Of a stretch of DNA of 64,000 nucleotides, positions 1-12,841 are shown in pieces. The notes below the pieces were generated by a model, which worked only from the letters and a program-made list of their open reading frames with translations, was not told where the DNA came from and searched no databases. A program made the position numbers and the translations under genes. Location of the stretch: contig BPQB01000081.1 of NCBI GenBank assembly GCA_019973155.2, forward strand, positions 1 through 64,000, written 5' to 3'. Each line of letters starts with the position of its first letter. Position 1 is the first letter of the stretch. This DNA comes from Phanerochaete sordida (taxonomy: Eukaryota; Basidiomycota; Agaricomycetes; Polyporales; Phanerochaetaceae).

Positions 1-3000
1 CGCGACGTCCAGCAATGCGTTCGCCTCGCGCGAGAGCTGCCGAGGCGGTACGCTGCCTCTCTTCTGAGGGCCCGCCGGGTGGTCCTGCCGGCGAAGTCGC
101 ATCCACGCCAGCGCATCTTGAAAACGGGTGCTGCGATGCACCTGGTACGTCTCCGCGCCGTCTTGCACGCGACGACTCGCTAACGTGCGCCCAGCGATAC
201 GTCTCCTCGAGGGGGTCTGCAGCACCCGACGAGGACCATTTTTGCCGCGTCGAGGCGTCGTAGGCTCGGGCGGGGCTCTTCGGTGCGTCTGCCGCCTGGT
301 CCGCCGCGCCGTGCTAATGTGTAGCTTGCCGCAGCCTCGGCGCCGCAGTCTCCCGCAAGGCCACGCCATGGCTCTTGGCCGTCTCGAGCACGAGCGACCG
401 CCGCCCGCCGCCGTCGCTGCTGGCCCGCGGTACTCGTTCGAGTCGGTGAGTGGCGACCCGTTTCGCCCCCTTTGTGTGCGCCCCGCCGTCGCCATCGGTT
501 CGCCGCGGTTGCGGGCGGTCTTCGTCTCTCCTTCCTTCTCTCCTGCCGCATCGCTCTCGCTGACGACGTACGTCTCCCCCGCAGGCCTCGGGGCCGCACC
601 AGCGAACGCGCGCGGCTCGACTTTCGCCCGTCGCCGCGTACGCCTTGCGCCCGCTGACTTGCTCGGTGCATGTCGCCCTGAGTGCACGACGCTGCGCGCG
701 AGCCTTCCGTTTCGCTACCGAGCACGACTCGTCGGCGGGCGCCGTTCGACGGTAGGCCGTGTGGGGGATCCGGGAGGCCGATGCGCGCCAGCCCACGGTG
801 AGTCGCTGGCCGTCTGGATTTCGGACTCTCCGGCACAGCGCGATTGCGCTGCTGCCGCCGCCTGCCGTGAGAACGCGCGCTGACGGTTTGTTCGCGCAGA
901 TCTTGACGGAGGGGCAGCAGGCCGGCGTCGCCGAGTTCGACCGGTCGTCCTCGGTGCGCGCGTGCTGACCACGCACGAGACAGCGCGCCGGCTGTCGTGA
1001 TGGCCCCAGGCCGCGGAAGGGAAAGCGGGCGCGAGATCGACGCGCGACGTCCCGTGGCGAGTCGCCGCCGCCCGTTTTGAAGACTGTGATTGTGCGGTAG
1101 AGTGCCGTGCTACGCGGCCTGCGACGCCGTCGCCGAATTTCGAGCCTGGAGCCGCGCGCTCCGATTGGACGGAGCTCGCTGCTCGCGCGAGCGGCGCGGA
1201 GACGCTGGGATCAAGTGCGATGGGCGGGCAAGCGGGCGGGCAGGCGAGGTCGACGCGAGGGGTGTCTATCGGGCTGTGTCACGCGAGTCGCGGGAGCCGG
1301 GATCAGGGGATGATGGTGGGAGCGCGAGAGCGGGGTTCAGGATTCGTTGAATCCTGTCTAGATTAAGAGTAGGTCAGCTTGGTGAGGCGGGCGACAGCAC
1401 GAATGGGCCGTACCGAACGACCAGCACGCGCTGCGCCGGCTGGCAGAATGCGCGAGCGCAGCCAGACGCAGCGCTGAGATGGGAGAGCCGACGGGTCCGG
1501 CAAGCTAGCAAACAGAGTGAGCACGTTGGAAAGCAGGCGCGAAGCATGCAACGCACCTAATAGACAGCCGCCAGCCGCCACGAAGTTCGTGTTTCGCTGC
1601 GAAGGCGCGCCGTGCGTGCGCCAATACGGACGTGAGCGACAGGTGCGCGAGCCTCCGCGCGCGCGGCTGTGAGCTGGCGGCGCGCGCGGCACACGAGAGC
1701 AGACTCGTCGGCGTTGACGTCAAGTTCCTCGGCGTGCGGTTTGGAGGGGACCGAGCGTCCGTCGTACGTCGATGACGTCCGCGTCGAATAGTGCGGGACC
1801 GCAGCCATGAACCGGTCGCGAATATGCAGGCCGCGAGTGGCGTCTTAGGGCCGCACGCAGGGTAATAGTCGTTTGGAATACGTGCTGTCGTGAGTCGTCA
1901 GGAGGGCGGCGTCCGGTCGGTGTCGGGGTGCTTCGCAGACCCTTGGGGGCTAGAGCCACAGTATGGCGCACAGGTCGGCTGTCGTCAGAAGGCGTCGTGG
2001 ACGCAAAGCGGTGCTCCGGCGGTGCGCAGGATGCGGATCGTCGGGGAGGGGCTATTGGTCGGTGGCAGAGCCGCGATTGCTGGGTCTGCAGAGCAACTCA
2101 CGGGGAAAATCAAAGGAAAGCGCTGCCCACGTCCCTCGGTCTCGATCTGGGTCTGGCTCTGCGGGACTTGAATTCCCAGCGCTCGGGGAATCGCCCACGC
2201 CGTCCAGGCACACGCCCGCGGAGGAGATTCGCACACTTTGTAAATCCTGCGTTCACGGTCAGTCTGGCAGTGGGTCGAGCACATCTGAGTGGACAGACTG
2301 CCTCGAGTAATGAATTTTAACTCATCGCTATTGCACTTTAATTCGAGAAATACGCCCAAGTATACCTCTTCACAGGTCACAATTAACTGTGACGTCAGGC
2401 GGAAGTATCTCGAGGTCCCGGGGCCCGGAGTACGCGTTGCATCTGTCGCGTCGATTCTGCCCGCCCGAGGCCGAGCAGCGCGTCGATAGTTAGCAGACGA
2501 CATCGAAGAGGCGTTTTACCACTCACTTCAGCTGAGAATCCTCTTTGCACGCGCGAGTCACGTCATGAACTTCAGCTCTATGGGACATCACAAAGCAAAC
2601 TAGCCCCGGACAAGTTGGCGGGAGCTGCTTTAATTCATGCTGCACTCCGGAGATCTTGCACAACCTGTCGGCTGTAGTTGCAGCTTATAATGTGACGTCT
2701 GGTAAATTGCAAACATACACCAGATCGTAAACGTCGACCGGAACCCTCTCGTGAGTAGAAGTCCTGTACGCAAAATCGTGGCGAACGGACCACCATCTCT
2801 CTGACTATGTCGCACGTCTTCTGAGAGTCTAGCGTCCAGCTCGACGGACGGGGGATCATCTGGTCAGTCTGGAAGTCGAAATCGTTTGCAGTCTATCAGA
2901 TGCCACAGTAGATATTCAGCGAGCAACATTCTCCTACTCTAGGCGCCTGCCCGGGGCGGATCACATTCCTGCCCGACGCCTGCCCGACGGCGGATGCCAC

Positions 3001-3826
3001 AACGAAGTCGTATGTCGAGGTATTTGTAATGTCGTGTCTTACCTCCTACCATGACGATGCCTGCCGGACCCGCCCGCCCAAACATATCTCTGCTCCAACT
3101 CGCGCCGCCGACGGCCTTTGTGCGATTTCCTACCGCGTGAAACGGTCCGCGCGCGCTCAGGTTCGCAAAGATTGTGCACGGTAGCCGGCCGCGGACGTCG
3201 ACGTCGTTTACGCTCGTCTGATGACCCGTGTCGGAGGTTGTGTCGACGACGATCCTCCCATCCTGGGGAATCTCGCAGGGTGTATGCGTGGAATCGCACA
3301 TGGTAAGCACAGATGTACACAGAGAGACTGGTCCTCACCGCGTACACGAGTCAAGGATAGCCTAAACTGTACCCGTCCCGTACCCTTTTGCGGTACCTTC
3401 TAACCCCGACGTTCCGGCGTGGGCAGAGACGCGGCGCGTCGTGTCGAGTGGGGTGCATGACGACGAGCCCGCTGCGTGCGCTGTCTGTGGCCGGTTGTAT
3501 GCGTGCCAACAGAGTTCGTGTGTTGCGAGGACGTCGCGCACAAGCGAGCCGGCGGAGGAAGGTGCGGGGAAACATGGGCGTTTGGGGTAAGTATCCCATC
3601 AAAAGCTTCAAGGTTGTCCAGACCCCGCGTGGGCATCAGCGGATTTCACTGCTCTCAAGTCCCAACGGCCACGCCTCTCGCCGTCCTGGACGACGCACTC
3701 GACGATCTCCCACCGCGACGGCCGCCGGGCCACCTCTCCGTCGTCCACTAGCCCGTCCCCGCTGCTTACAGGCTCCACGCTCGCTGCAAGCAACCTCGAC
3801 GCGGCTGTACGTGACCGTCCGGATAT
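1..3826. other. Gene-free 5' stretch, CpG-rich at its start
   Basis: I recognise no gene here. By eye, the first 2.3 kb is much richer in C+G and CpG than the rest. Open frames of 200-250 codons occur on both strands (for example 128-883 + and 314-976 -). They overlap, are arginine/alanine/proline-rich and show no domain, as expected when stop codons are rare in GC-rich DNA. From about 2.3 kb the composition becomes ordinary. A CRE-like palindrome TGACGTCA lies at 2390-2397. The last few hundred bases before 3827 should contain the promoter and 5' leader of the histidine kinase gene. A degenerate repeat is possible but cannot be shown from this window. Confidence 0.5.
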
Positions 3827-6800
3827 ATGCCGTTCAGATCCCGCACATCGCTCGCCAGTTCGTCGACCAAGCAGGAACACGAACGACCGCCCTCCCCCGC
3901 CTTCAGCGTCGAAAACGGCTCGACCACGATCGCCCTCACGCCCATGTCCCGCAGCCCGTGCGATAAGGGCCTGCCCACACCCGTCACTCAGCGCGTTACC
4001 GCCTCCCTCGCGCGCCGGAAGAAAAGGACGCGGATCGACGACAATGCGCGCATGAAGGGCCTTCGCGCCTACTGGGAGCACTTTCTGCGCAAGATGGGGT
4101 CGGGCACCGCGCCCTCGTCCTCGTCTGCGTTCGACGACAGCACCGGCGAGGGCAGCAGCTCCAACCGCGCGAAGGCGGCGGCGGCGGCCCTCCAGGAGGA
4201 GGAAGACGCCCCTCTGGACGACGTCGTCGTGGATCGAGAATGGGCGGACGACGTCAAGACCTCGAGCACGACGCACTCCGAGCAGGGGCAGAGTCCGGAC
4301 AAGAGCGGCGGCAGCGGCCAGCTCGGAGGCACGAACACGGACCAGGACAGTGTGGCCGTGCGCGCCGACGGCTTCTGGGGTTCATGTCTGCCCCTCATAT
4401 GGCTCAGGTGGCGGTTATGGCCCTTTCTCCTCGGCTTCTTCTGCACGCGCTTCCTCGACGAAAAGTCCGAGGAGCACTACAGCAAAGAGAACTGGTTTCT
4501 GCGCAAGGTGCGTCGCTGCTGGTCACTTCTGCTCCACCACCCGTATTCACGCTAGGCTTAGAACTTGGCAGTCTGGTCTGCTCTGTTCTACATCCTCAAT
4601 TGGGTGCTGGCAACTGCATTCGACCCGAAGCCCGCTCCCCTGCCCGACATTATTTATTACTATGCACTCATGCCTCTGCTCACATTCCCCCTCATTATCA
4701 TGGTCATCCTCGACTGGCCTCGCGACAGGCCGATCGTATACCAAATATTCCTCTCTTGCTCAACATGGTTCTGGGGAATCTACCAGCTCGTCTTCATACG
4801 CCTCTGCAACTATTATCTTGGCCCGGAACATCCTGGAATCTACGACTGCCAGAACAAGGACTTTCTGGCGACGTTCTAGTGAGTGCATACATGCGTCTTT
4901 GGGGTACATGCACCTAACTGGAGTAACGCTCCACAGCTACACGACTGGCCTCCAAACGATTGCGCTCTTTGGCCTCAAGCTCCACAGGTTCCCGGCATTG
5001 TTGGGGATGCTGACCTTTGTCGCCGTGTAAGTCCCACATATCTCTAACCGAACTGCGCCTCAACCTTCATGCTCGACAGCGCATGCGCCGTGGTTATTCC
5101 CCAGAGGCACCAGTTCTCCCGCTGTACGTCCGCGGCCCTTGTTCCGAGCGTGCTGCGACCTGACGGGATCACTTCTCCGACAGACGTCGTCAACTTTCTC
5201 TCGTTTCAAATCTTTCTGCTTTACGTGCATTTCATGCGTGAGAACGTCAGTGCAATATTTCACATTTACACTCGGACCGGGCCGCCTATATTGACACTGT
5301 TCTAGGCGGAACGCCGGCTCTACACGCTTCGAGACCAGCTCAAGATCCAATATCGAGCGACCCAGAAGGCGCAGGTCAACGAACGCAAGGCGTCGGACTC
5401 CAAACGGCGACTCACGTCTTATGTCTTCCACGAGGTGCGCGTGCCTCTCAACACGGCGCTTCTTGCCGTGCAAAATATGGAGGCCTCGGGGACAGTCGCC
5501 AAGGGACAGGAGATAGAGTTCAAGGCTCTGGAAGGAAGCCTGAGCATGATGTCGAAAGTGCTGAATGACGTCCTCGACTTTAACAGAATGGACAGCGGGC
5601 GCTTTGAGAGTGTGCTCAGGCCGTACGCGTTCCACAAGGTCATGCGCTCGCTGTTCGTGCCGCTCCAGCTCGCGACAGACGCGCGTAGCCTGCACTTTGT
5701 TACGGAGCTGGACAAGCGCGTCGACGACGTCGCCCGGCGCGCGCTCTACGAGGCGATGGGGCTCAGCGAGGAGGAGATCACGAAGCGCCTCGAGCTGGAC
5801 GAAGACGGCATAGTCGTCGGCGACGAGACGCGCCTCAGGCAGATCATCACAAACCTGGCCAGGTGAGCCGTCGCGAAAATCGCGCACCCTGCGCTTCCTG
5901 GGGCTGACCTGCCATACGCAGCAACGCGTGCAAGTTCACATCTACGGGTGGGAAGCTTACGATCACGACCCGTCTCGTTAAGCCTTCGCGTCTTCCCCGG
6001 ACGATGACCCGGGAGTCGACATTCAGCGTCCGCGAGGTGCCTCGTGCAGCGTCGCCACAGCCGCCTCCAATGCGCCCGGGGCCGTCCTCAGGTACGCTCC
6101 TTATTTCGCAGTCTCGCCACCCGTTAACAGTGTCCTCAGCCTCGGTTCCAGAGACGCCAACTTGCCGAGATGGATATGAGGGCCACGTGCAGCTGTCCGC
6201 GTCCTATCTGTCGCAGCATAATACGATACACGCGAAGCCGCCACCGCCACTGGAGTGGATTGTAGTCCGGATAGAAGTCTCGGATACCGGCGTGGGCATA
6301 CGACGAAAAGACATGATCCAGAGCAAGCTCTTTTGTGAGTCAACCTACGTCCACTGACTGAACAGCTGCTCATTAGACGCATATAGCTGCCTTCAACCAG
6401 ACAGAGATGGGCAGGCAACAAGGTACGCCAAAGTGAAGGACCTGTCAAATGTGTTGGTGACATGATATTTGCCCCTAGGTGGCAAAGGCACAGGACTCGG
6501 CCTAGCTCTGGTGCGGCAGATCGTGAAACTCAGCGGAGGTCGCCTTGGGATACGATCGGCGGTCAATGAAGGCTCGACATTTTGGGTGGAGCTACGTACG
6601 TCGCACCTCCTTTGTTGCCAGGCCTGCCACTCAACTACCTATAGCCCTCGGAGTGGGTATAAAGGCTCTGCCCGGCCTCAAAAGTGTTGAGACGCCAGAC
6701 ACCCTTGGTGACAACGACTACAGCTTGGCTGGAATCATGTCGGACCCCACGGCGAACATGGAGCCAGGAAATCCAACCCAAGCTATCGAGCACCAGGCTG

Positions 6801-7852
6801 GGACTCCGCACAGGACAACTTCAGCCTTGCATAGCATCATGGAGCAAGGTTTGTGGGTTGTTGGATATATGAAGGCATCTTGCTGATCGATTTTGGTGTC
6901 GTCAGGCGGCCTCGTTGAAATATCTGCGAAACGCGATGACACTTCTCCAGTACTAACGCGTACCATTGGCGATCCATCGACTGGCACAGAGCCCACACCG
7001 CCTGACGCTACCGAAGAGGCCTCACCTTCCCGGCTGAGCTGCGAGCTCCCGACGCTACCAGCGCAAACCACGGAGCCAGCTCCACGGCCGAACTACGTGC
7101 AGCTGCCTGCGCGGCAAGACTTCTCGCAGACGGGCTTCCCGAACCCGTCGCCGGGCTCGGTCTCGACGCTCGTGCAGGCGCAGGCGGGAGTGAGCACGCC
7201 GTACGGCTTCGAGCACGGCCTCAAGGTGCTCGTCGTCGACGACGACCCGCTCACGCGCCGGCTCATGTCGCGCATGCTCACGCGCGTCGGCTGCAAGGTC
7301 TCGACCGCCGAGAACGGCGAGATGGCGCTCGAGATGATCCTCGGCATCGGCGGCACGCGCACCATCGGCACCACGCCGTCCTCCGAAGACACGCCCGGCA
7401 GCGCGGGCCTCAACCCCGACGTCGGCGCCCTCGGCGCGCGGACGTCCATCGCGGCGACTGACGAGCCCAAGTACGCGGTCGTCTTTCTCGACAACCAGAT
7501 GCCTGTCCTCTCGGGGCTCGAGACTGTCGGGAAGCTTCGAGAGATGGGCCGCAGCGACTTCGTGGTCGGCGTCACTGGTACGTTCGCCTGCTTGATTACT
7601 CGCAGATTAACTTACCGCCCCGCGTCTAGGCAATGCTCTCCTATCTGATCAGCAAGAGTATCTCGAAGCCGGCGTTGATCAGTGAGTTTCGCAGATGAAT
7701 GCCTCGATTCGACCCATACTGATGTCGATGCCAGCGTGCTCACGAAACCTGTCTACGAGAAGAGTCTTCGCGCCATGCTCGTCATTGCCGAAGAGCGACG
7801 AAAACGCGGGACGCCTCAGTCCGAGGTCCCCGACCCCGCTGCACGTTCATAA
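3827..7852 (+). CDS. Membrane-anchored hybrid histidine kinase
   Basis: A two-component sensor: it should autophosphorylate on His and pass the phosphate to its own receiver domain and then to an HPt protein. Introns at 4508-4561, 4879-4936, 5027-5079, 5124-5183, 5246-5305, 5863-5921, 6335-6386, 6423-6478, 6596-6644, 6849-6905, 7578-7629 and 7682-7734 give an in-frame product of about 1120 aa. In order: a low-complexity N-terminus, about six hydrophobic segments (roughly residues 190-400), a short coiled linker, an H-box FHEVRVPLN (His codon 5429-5431), an N-box NLASNACKFT, G-boxes DTGVGI and GTGLGLALV, and a C-terminal receiver with VVDDD, acceptor Asp in FLDNQMP (7490-7492) and the TKP lysine. 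PAS, GAF and HAMP domains are not evident, so the ligand is unknown. Long Pro/Ser/Thr insertions interrupt the ATPase and receiver domains. The start is the first ATG of the long open first exon. Confidence 0.93.
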
Positions 7853-9572
7853 CGCCCCTTCACGCTAACTTATTCCCGCCATTAATACTCCCGCTCTTCC
7901 ACTCCTCTCTTGCATCCGGGTTCTAGACGTCTTTCCATGCGGTTTCTCTTGTGGTTTTTGGGTGCATAATCGTCCTGTTCGTACTGTAGTCTCTCCGGAT
8001 CTACCTGCCTCGCTATATCGCTGTCGCATCTCCTCTGTATGATCATAGTCACCTACATGCTGTCTCTCGTTCCAACATACATTACCCATGATACCTCTGC
8101 ATCTGGATCACATCGTGTACTGTAGCAATTCCAGCCAGTCTTTGTCGTACATGTTTAGAGACTATTGTTGCGCTCTTGGTCCGCACTTGCCTGATATACG
8201 CCATTACCCTCGGTGCCTTTAGACGGTATCTGACGAAGATGGATCATTAGGCAGCATGGAAGAAATTGTAAGAAAGGACGACACTGACGATACAAGCAAG
8301 CGATAAAGAGGCACCATGTATTCCTATTGGGAAGTTGCAAAAGCCTGCGAGTCGCAATACTAATACGTGTCATCAATGAAACCTCCTGAGGTGCTGGCAA
8401 AGTTCGTGGTATCATGGAGCCGTGCCGGTTAGAAGTAGCCAAGACTCGCGGAACTGCTCGGCGGGGAACCTCCAAAGCTGTGAGCGGTTGGACTGCTAAG
8501 CTGTAGGCCGGCCGAGCATCAGCAAAATAATGACGACCTGGTTTAGCAGCCCGTACCAGCGTTGACGGTGTATATAGTTAGGTGAATAGGCATTATCTCC
8601 TGGAATGCATGGCAGATAGGCAGGCCTTGTACATACGAGATGTCTGACTGGCAACGCATGGAAGACCAGCCAAAACCAGTGCTGGCCTTTTTACAAGGCC
8701 GGGTTGAGGCCGGGGCGATCCGGAAAACCTACAGAAATTAGGAGTTGCACATCGAGGTTCATAGCAGTTCGCACCGCGTCGAGATGCCGTGTGCTTCGTT
8801 AAACCGCCGCTTTTTGTCAGTATCTGTACGTATGTGTGGCGCTCCGTCCGCGGTGATAGAATGGACGCTCTCATGGATTGCTTATCCAAACCCTTGCGCC
8901 ATATGTTATACCGGGTACGTGGGACATACCATGTGTGTACTGTGGGTATCTAAACATTGACATAGGAAGACTAGGCACGAAACGCTGTCTCTGCGACGTT
9001 GTCGGGTATCTGGACGCTCGACGGCTGGTGATTCGAACTGTGAATGACCATGCGGTAGGTCTGTACGCGCGACTACCACCGCCGAAGACGTTTTTGAGAC
9101 ACAACTCCTCGGTACCCTCTGTGTTCGGTTTCCATCGCAGCTCCTTCATTATATTCCACCCCAAGTCATATGGCGAAATATCTCACTTTCATTTGGAAAA
9201 GCGGTCAAGTCTAGGGCGCGCCGTTACGCAAGCGCGATCAGGATCTTTAGTTGTACTTCGCTCTCCTCGACAAGTCACCCATGCCCTCATCGACATTACA
9301 CATCAAGCGGCCTCAGGTACCAACTCTCGTTCCCTGTGCTCCGCGGCGGGGAAACATACATGGGAGCCAGATTTGGGAAGTCACAAGCGTTTGTGCTGCC
9401 TGCCATGTGTGCCTCCGGCGACAGCTCTCCTTTCCATTCTCACCATGATCGCTTCGCAGTCTGTACATCACCACCGTTTCCGATGCAGGCCGCGTTATAT
9501 ATAAGGGGGCTCCTACACGCAACAGACCTCAGCTTCTGACGACTTTGACGACTCCGAGTCCATACGCCCAGT
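7853..9572. other. Intergenic region; promoter of carboxypeptidase copy 1
   Basis: No gene is seen between the kinase and carboxypeptidase copy 1. The part from about 8869 to 9050 and again from about 9195 to 9572 is clearly similar, in inverted orientation, to DNA upstream of carboxypeptidase copy 2 (about 32261 down to 32085 and 31420 down to 31024). The duplication therefore carried the promoter as well as the gene. The first kilobase after 7852 holds the kinase 3' UTR and shows nothing else recognisable. Confidence 0.6.
9496..9505 (+). promoter_or_regulatory. TATA box of carboxypeptidase copy 1
   Basis: The sequence TATATATAAG lies 68 bp before the ATG. The equivalent element sits at 66 bp in copy 2 and 60 bp in copy 3, which supports a real core promoter element. 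Confidence 0.65.
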
Positions 9573-12394
9573 ATGCGCCATGCGAACCAGCCCGTGCCCT
9601 GGCTGGCCCTCTCCGCGCTCCTCGGCGTGGTCTATGCGCAGCAACATCAGGCCCCGCCCGGTAGCTTCCCGCACGACTACCCCGGAAAACCAACAGGAGA
9701 CTTCGGTCCCAACTGGCAATCGTGTAAGCACCATCTTGACCGACTCAAACTCCCCTAGCTGCTGACTCCTGCGTCGCCCAGATTTCCAGGTGACCCAGTC
9801 GCTGCCAAACGTGACCTTCCCTATTCCGGGACGCAATTGGGCTGGAAACATCCCTGTGGACCGGCCTAACCATCCCAACGACACCCTGTTCTTCTGGGCT
9901 TGGGAGAAACAGAATGGCTCGCTCACTGCGGGTGCGGGCGAAAACACTGACCCGTGGGGTATCTGGCTCAACGGAGGGTGCACATGGAAATTCCACCTGG
10001 GTAGCATTTTGACACGTGCTGATATATTATGCAGACCGGGATCCTCGAGCATGGTCGGATTGTTCTTTGAGGCGAGTAGCCAGAATGCGCTATGAGATAT
10101 CTTCCTTCTGACGCAAGCCTGCAGAATGGACCTCTTCACATCCGCGAGGATTACACCATTTTTTCCAACAATCTCAGCTGGCACACTCTGGCTGATTATG
10201 TCTGGATAGACCAGCCGGTGTATGTTCCGTTAACCATAGACAAATTCTTGTCGCTCATGTCTTTGCAGAGGAACAGGCTTTGCAACTGCCGATTCCGCAG
10301 GCTACGGTGAGTAAAAATGCGCATGTTCTGCTCGATGCATGCTGAAGGTAATGACCTGCCAGTCGCGGACGAGGACCAAATGGGCCAGGATTTCGTAAGC
10401 TCCGTGTCCTCGGAGGATTGAAGCCAGCAGATACTGATTGCGACTTTGAGGTAGATGAACTTCCTCGCGAACTTGGTGAAGGTATTCCCAAGCTTGAAAA
10501 CACGACCTCTGCATTTGACTGGCGAGAGCTATGCCGGCACGTATATCGTATGGCTAGTTTCATGAGCATGGATGAGACCCAAGCTGACCATGTTCATTGA
10601 AGCCTTACATTACCAAGGCATACTTCGGGATGGAGGACCCACCGGTCAACCTGTCAAGGATCGCCATCGGCGATGGCTCGATTGGAAGCGGCTTCGAGTT
10701 TGAGCTGTTACCCACGGTACGACAACTTGCCAACTAGCGTCACACGGAGCTGATTACATTGACTACGATCCAGCTCACAGTCATCGAGACTTACCCACAG
10801 CTGATAGGGTACGACCCTCAAGTGTATGAATATTTCAAGGAGCAGTAAGTCCAATGGCCTACGCTCGAGCCGTGCACTGATGCACTCGTCAGGTCACACC
10901 TCTGCGGCTTTGACTTGAACTTGACCTATCCGCAGAACGGCCACTTTCCGACACTGGACCCGCCCTTCCCCGACTCCGGCGAAGGGCTCGACACGCGGCG
11001 GAGGGCGCACAAGACGAAGGTGTTCCAGCAGGCGCTGAAGCAGGACGCCCTTGAGAAGCGCACAGGCCTCATCCGACGCAGCACGCCTGAAGATGAAGTG
11101 AGGCTGGCGCGACGGGACCAGTGGAAGCGCGACCTCACGGGGCGCGCGAACGGGACGCTTGACCCGTGGTACCTGTGCGACCTCTACGACGAGATGATCG
11201 ACTACGCGCTCAACTTCAGCCTTCCCTGGAGTGCGTATTTTGCTACAACGTTGGATGCGCAATGCTAAACAAACCTGCACAGAGGGCCACGACGAGGATA
11301 CTGGATTCGATTTCTATAACATCCCGGATGCATTGCAGCCGGAGGCTCCCATGGACGCCAGCGTTTTCATGAATGGTGTGCCACTTCTCACATGCTCGTA
11401 TCCTCATTCGTATATGCTAATTTGCGTGCAGACAATCAAACGCGTGCCGCAATCCACGCCCCGACAAGCAAAGACTGGCTCCAGGGCATCAACTATCCAT
11501 TTGGTATGTTCTTGACCGAGTACCGACGCGTCTGCTAACCATATCGCAGGCAGTGATGTGAATGGTTTCGATCCTAGCCCCGAGTGAGTCGCATTGCGCT
11601 ATCGCTCATCACCTGAATCGCTCAAACAAACGGCAGGGCGATGACCTTCCTAACCGATCTCGCCACGAACGCGACGGAGCACGGTGTGCACGTCATCATC
11701 TACTCGGGCAACGACGACTCGCTCGTCGCGCACATCTCGTCCGAAAGTACGTGCCCTCGCGTCCTCGAAAAGTCTCGCGCTAACAGCAGACACAGTCACG
11801 ATCCAGAACACGACGTTCGGCGGCATCCAGGGCTTCACGCGCCCGCCCGCGACGCCCTGGCTCGGCGACGACGGCGTGCGCGCGGGCATCGTGCACCAGG
11901 AGCGCAACTGGACGTTCGTGCTCATCGAGGGCGCGGGCCACCTCGCCGCGCAGCAGCAGCCCGAGCGCGTGCGTCCTCCGCGTCCCCCATCCACACCGTA
12001 CACTGACGCCTGACGCCTGCAGGCCCTGGTCTTCGTCCGCGAGTTCGTGTTCGGCAACAACGAGACCGGGCTCGTCACGAACGCGAGCAGCGGGAGCGTG
12101 AGCGTCGTCGGCGGCGAGGACGCCGCGCTCGCGGGCACCGTGCACCCCGGCCAGCTCGGCATCTACCAGGGCGCGGGCGCGACGCAGTCGACGTACACGT
12201 TCCCGAGCGCGACGATCGACGCGTGGAACAGCTTCTTCGCGACCGTCACCGCGAACAACGCGCTCGGGACGGGCGGCGCGTCTGGCGCGCCTGGCAGCGG
12301 CGGTGCCGCGCAGACGCAGGCCAGTGGTGCTCTGGGGCAGGTCGCCGGATGCTGGTGGCTTGTCGCGCTGGGTACGGTGCTTCTTGCACTGTAG
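9573..12394 (+). CDS. Secreted serine carboxypeptidase, S10 family (copy 1)
   Basis: Predicted to remove C-terminal residues from peptides, outside the cell or at the cell surface. Sixteen exons (9573-9723, 9782-9977, 10035-10071, 10125-10219, 10269-10306, 10363-10394, 10455-10547, 10603-10716, 10774-10844, 10893-11230, 11283-11375, 11432-11503, 11550-11583, 11637-11746, 11796-11968, 12023-12394) join in frame to 672 aa. A signal peptide ends near VVYAQ. Oxyanion motif NGGPGSSSM, nucleophile in GESYAGTYI (Ser codon 10527-10529), Asp in IIYSGNDDSLV and His in GAGHLAAQQQP are all present. The C-terminus is a Ser/Gly/Ala linker followed by a short hydrophobic tail, suggesting a GPI anchor. The third intron starts with GC rather than GT. 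Two paralogs lie at 28-35 kb on the other strand. Confidence 0.93.
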
Positions 12395-12841
12395 AAACTC
12401 GTGTATGATCTAGAGTGCTTAAGATTGTAAGAGTAAATGTAGGGAGACGACTCCTCTTGGACGTTTCGCCAACTGCAGGCAAAATCGCTCGACATATGGT
12501 ACATATATTGGTACACTTCTCATATTCTACAAACGCCTGCGTCAATTCGTACCGGTGTAGCAATGTAGTACACAAACCACGAGGGCCCGAAAACAAAAAC
12601 AGCACTTCTATACTCTCAATCGACCTGCGGTCCCAAAGGTGATCCAGTCATCCCTGCGGAGCGAATAATCGGCGAGGCGCGGCCTCTCTGGGGGTAACGT
12701 GAAGGGGGGAGGAGGAGACACAGAATAGTAGGATAACCGTGACGTTAGGCGATAGACCTGCTCGCAAATCCACCGCGACTGTTTCTTCCATCTATACCAT
12801 CTATGTCAACCACAAACAAAAAGAAAGAAATACCCTGCCGT
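12395..12841. other. Intergenic region between convergent genes
   Basis: This stretch should hold the 3' ends of the carboxypeptidase (+) and of the DUF1996/WSC gene (-). I see no open frame, repeat or RNA gene in it. Confidence 0.5.

Larger units (their letters stand above)
8869..12394 (+). repeat. Inverted segmental duplication, partner of 28210-32261
   Basis: See the partner entry. Upstream similarity is visible in blocks about 8869-9050 and 9195-9572, and the coding exons match throughout. Confidence 0.75.

Noticed and set aside
314..976. Overlapping 220-250 codon frames on both strands
   Set aside because: Arg/Ala/Pro-rich, no domain, and both strands open at once in CpG-rich DNA.
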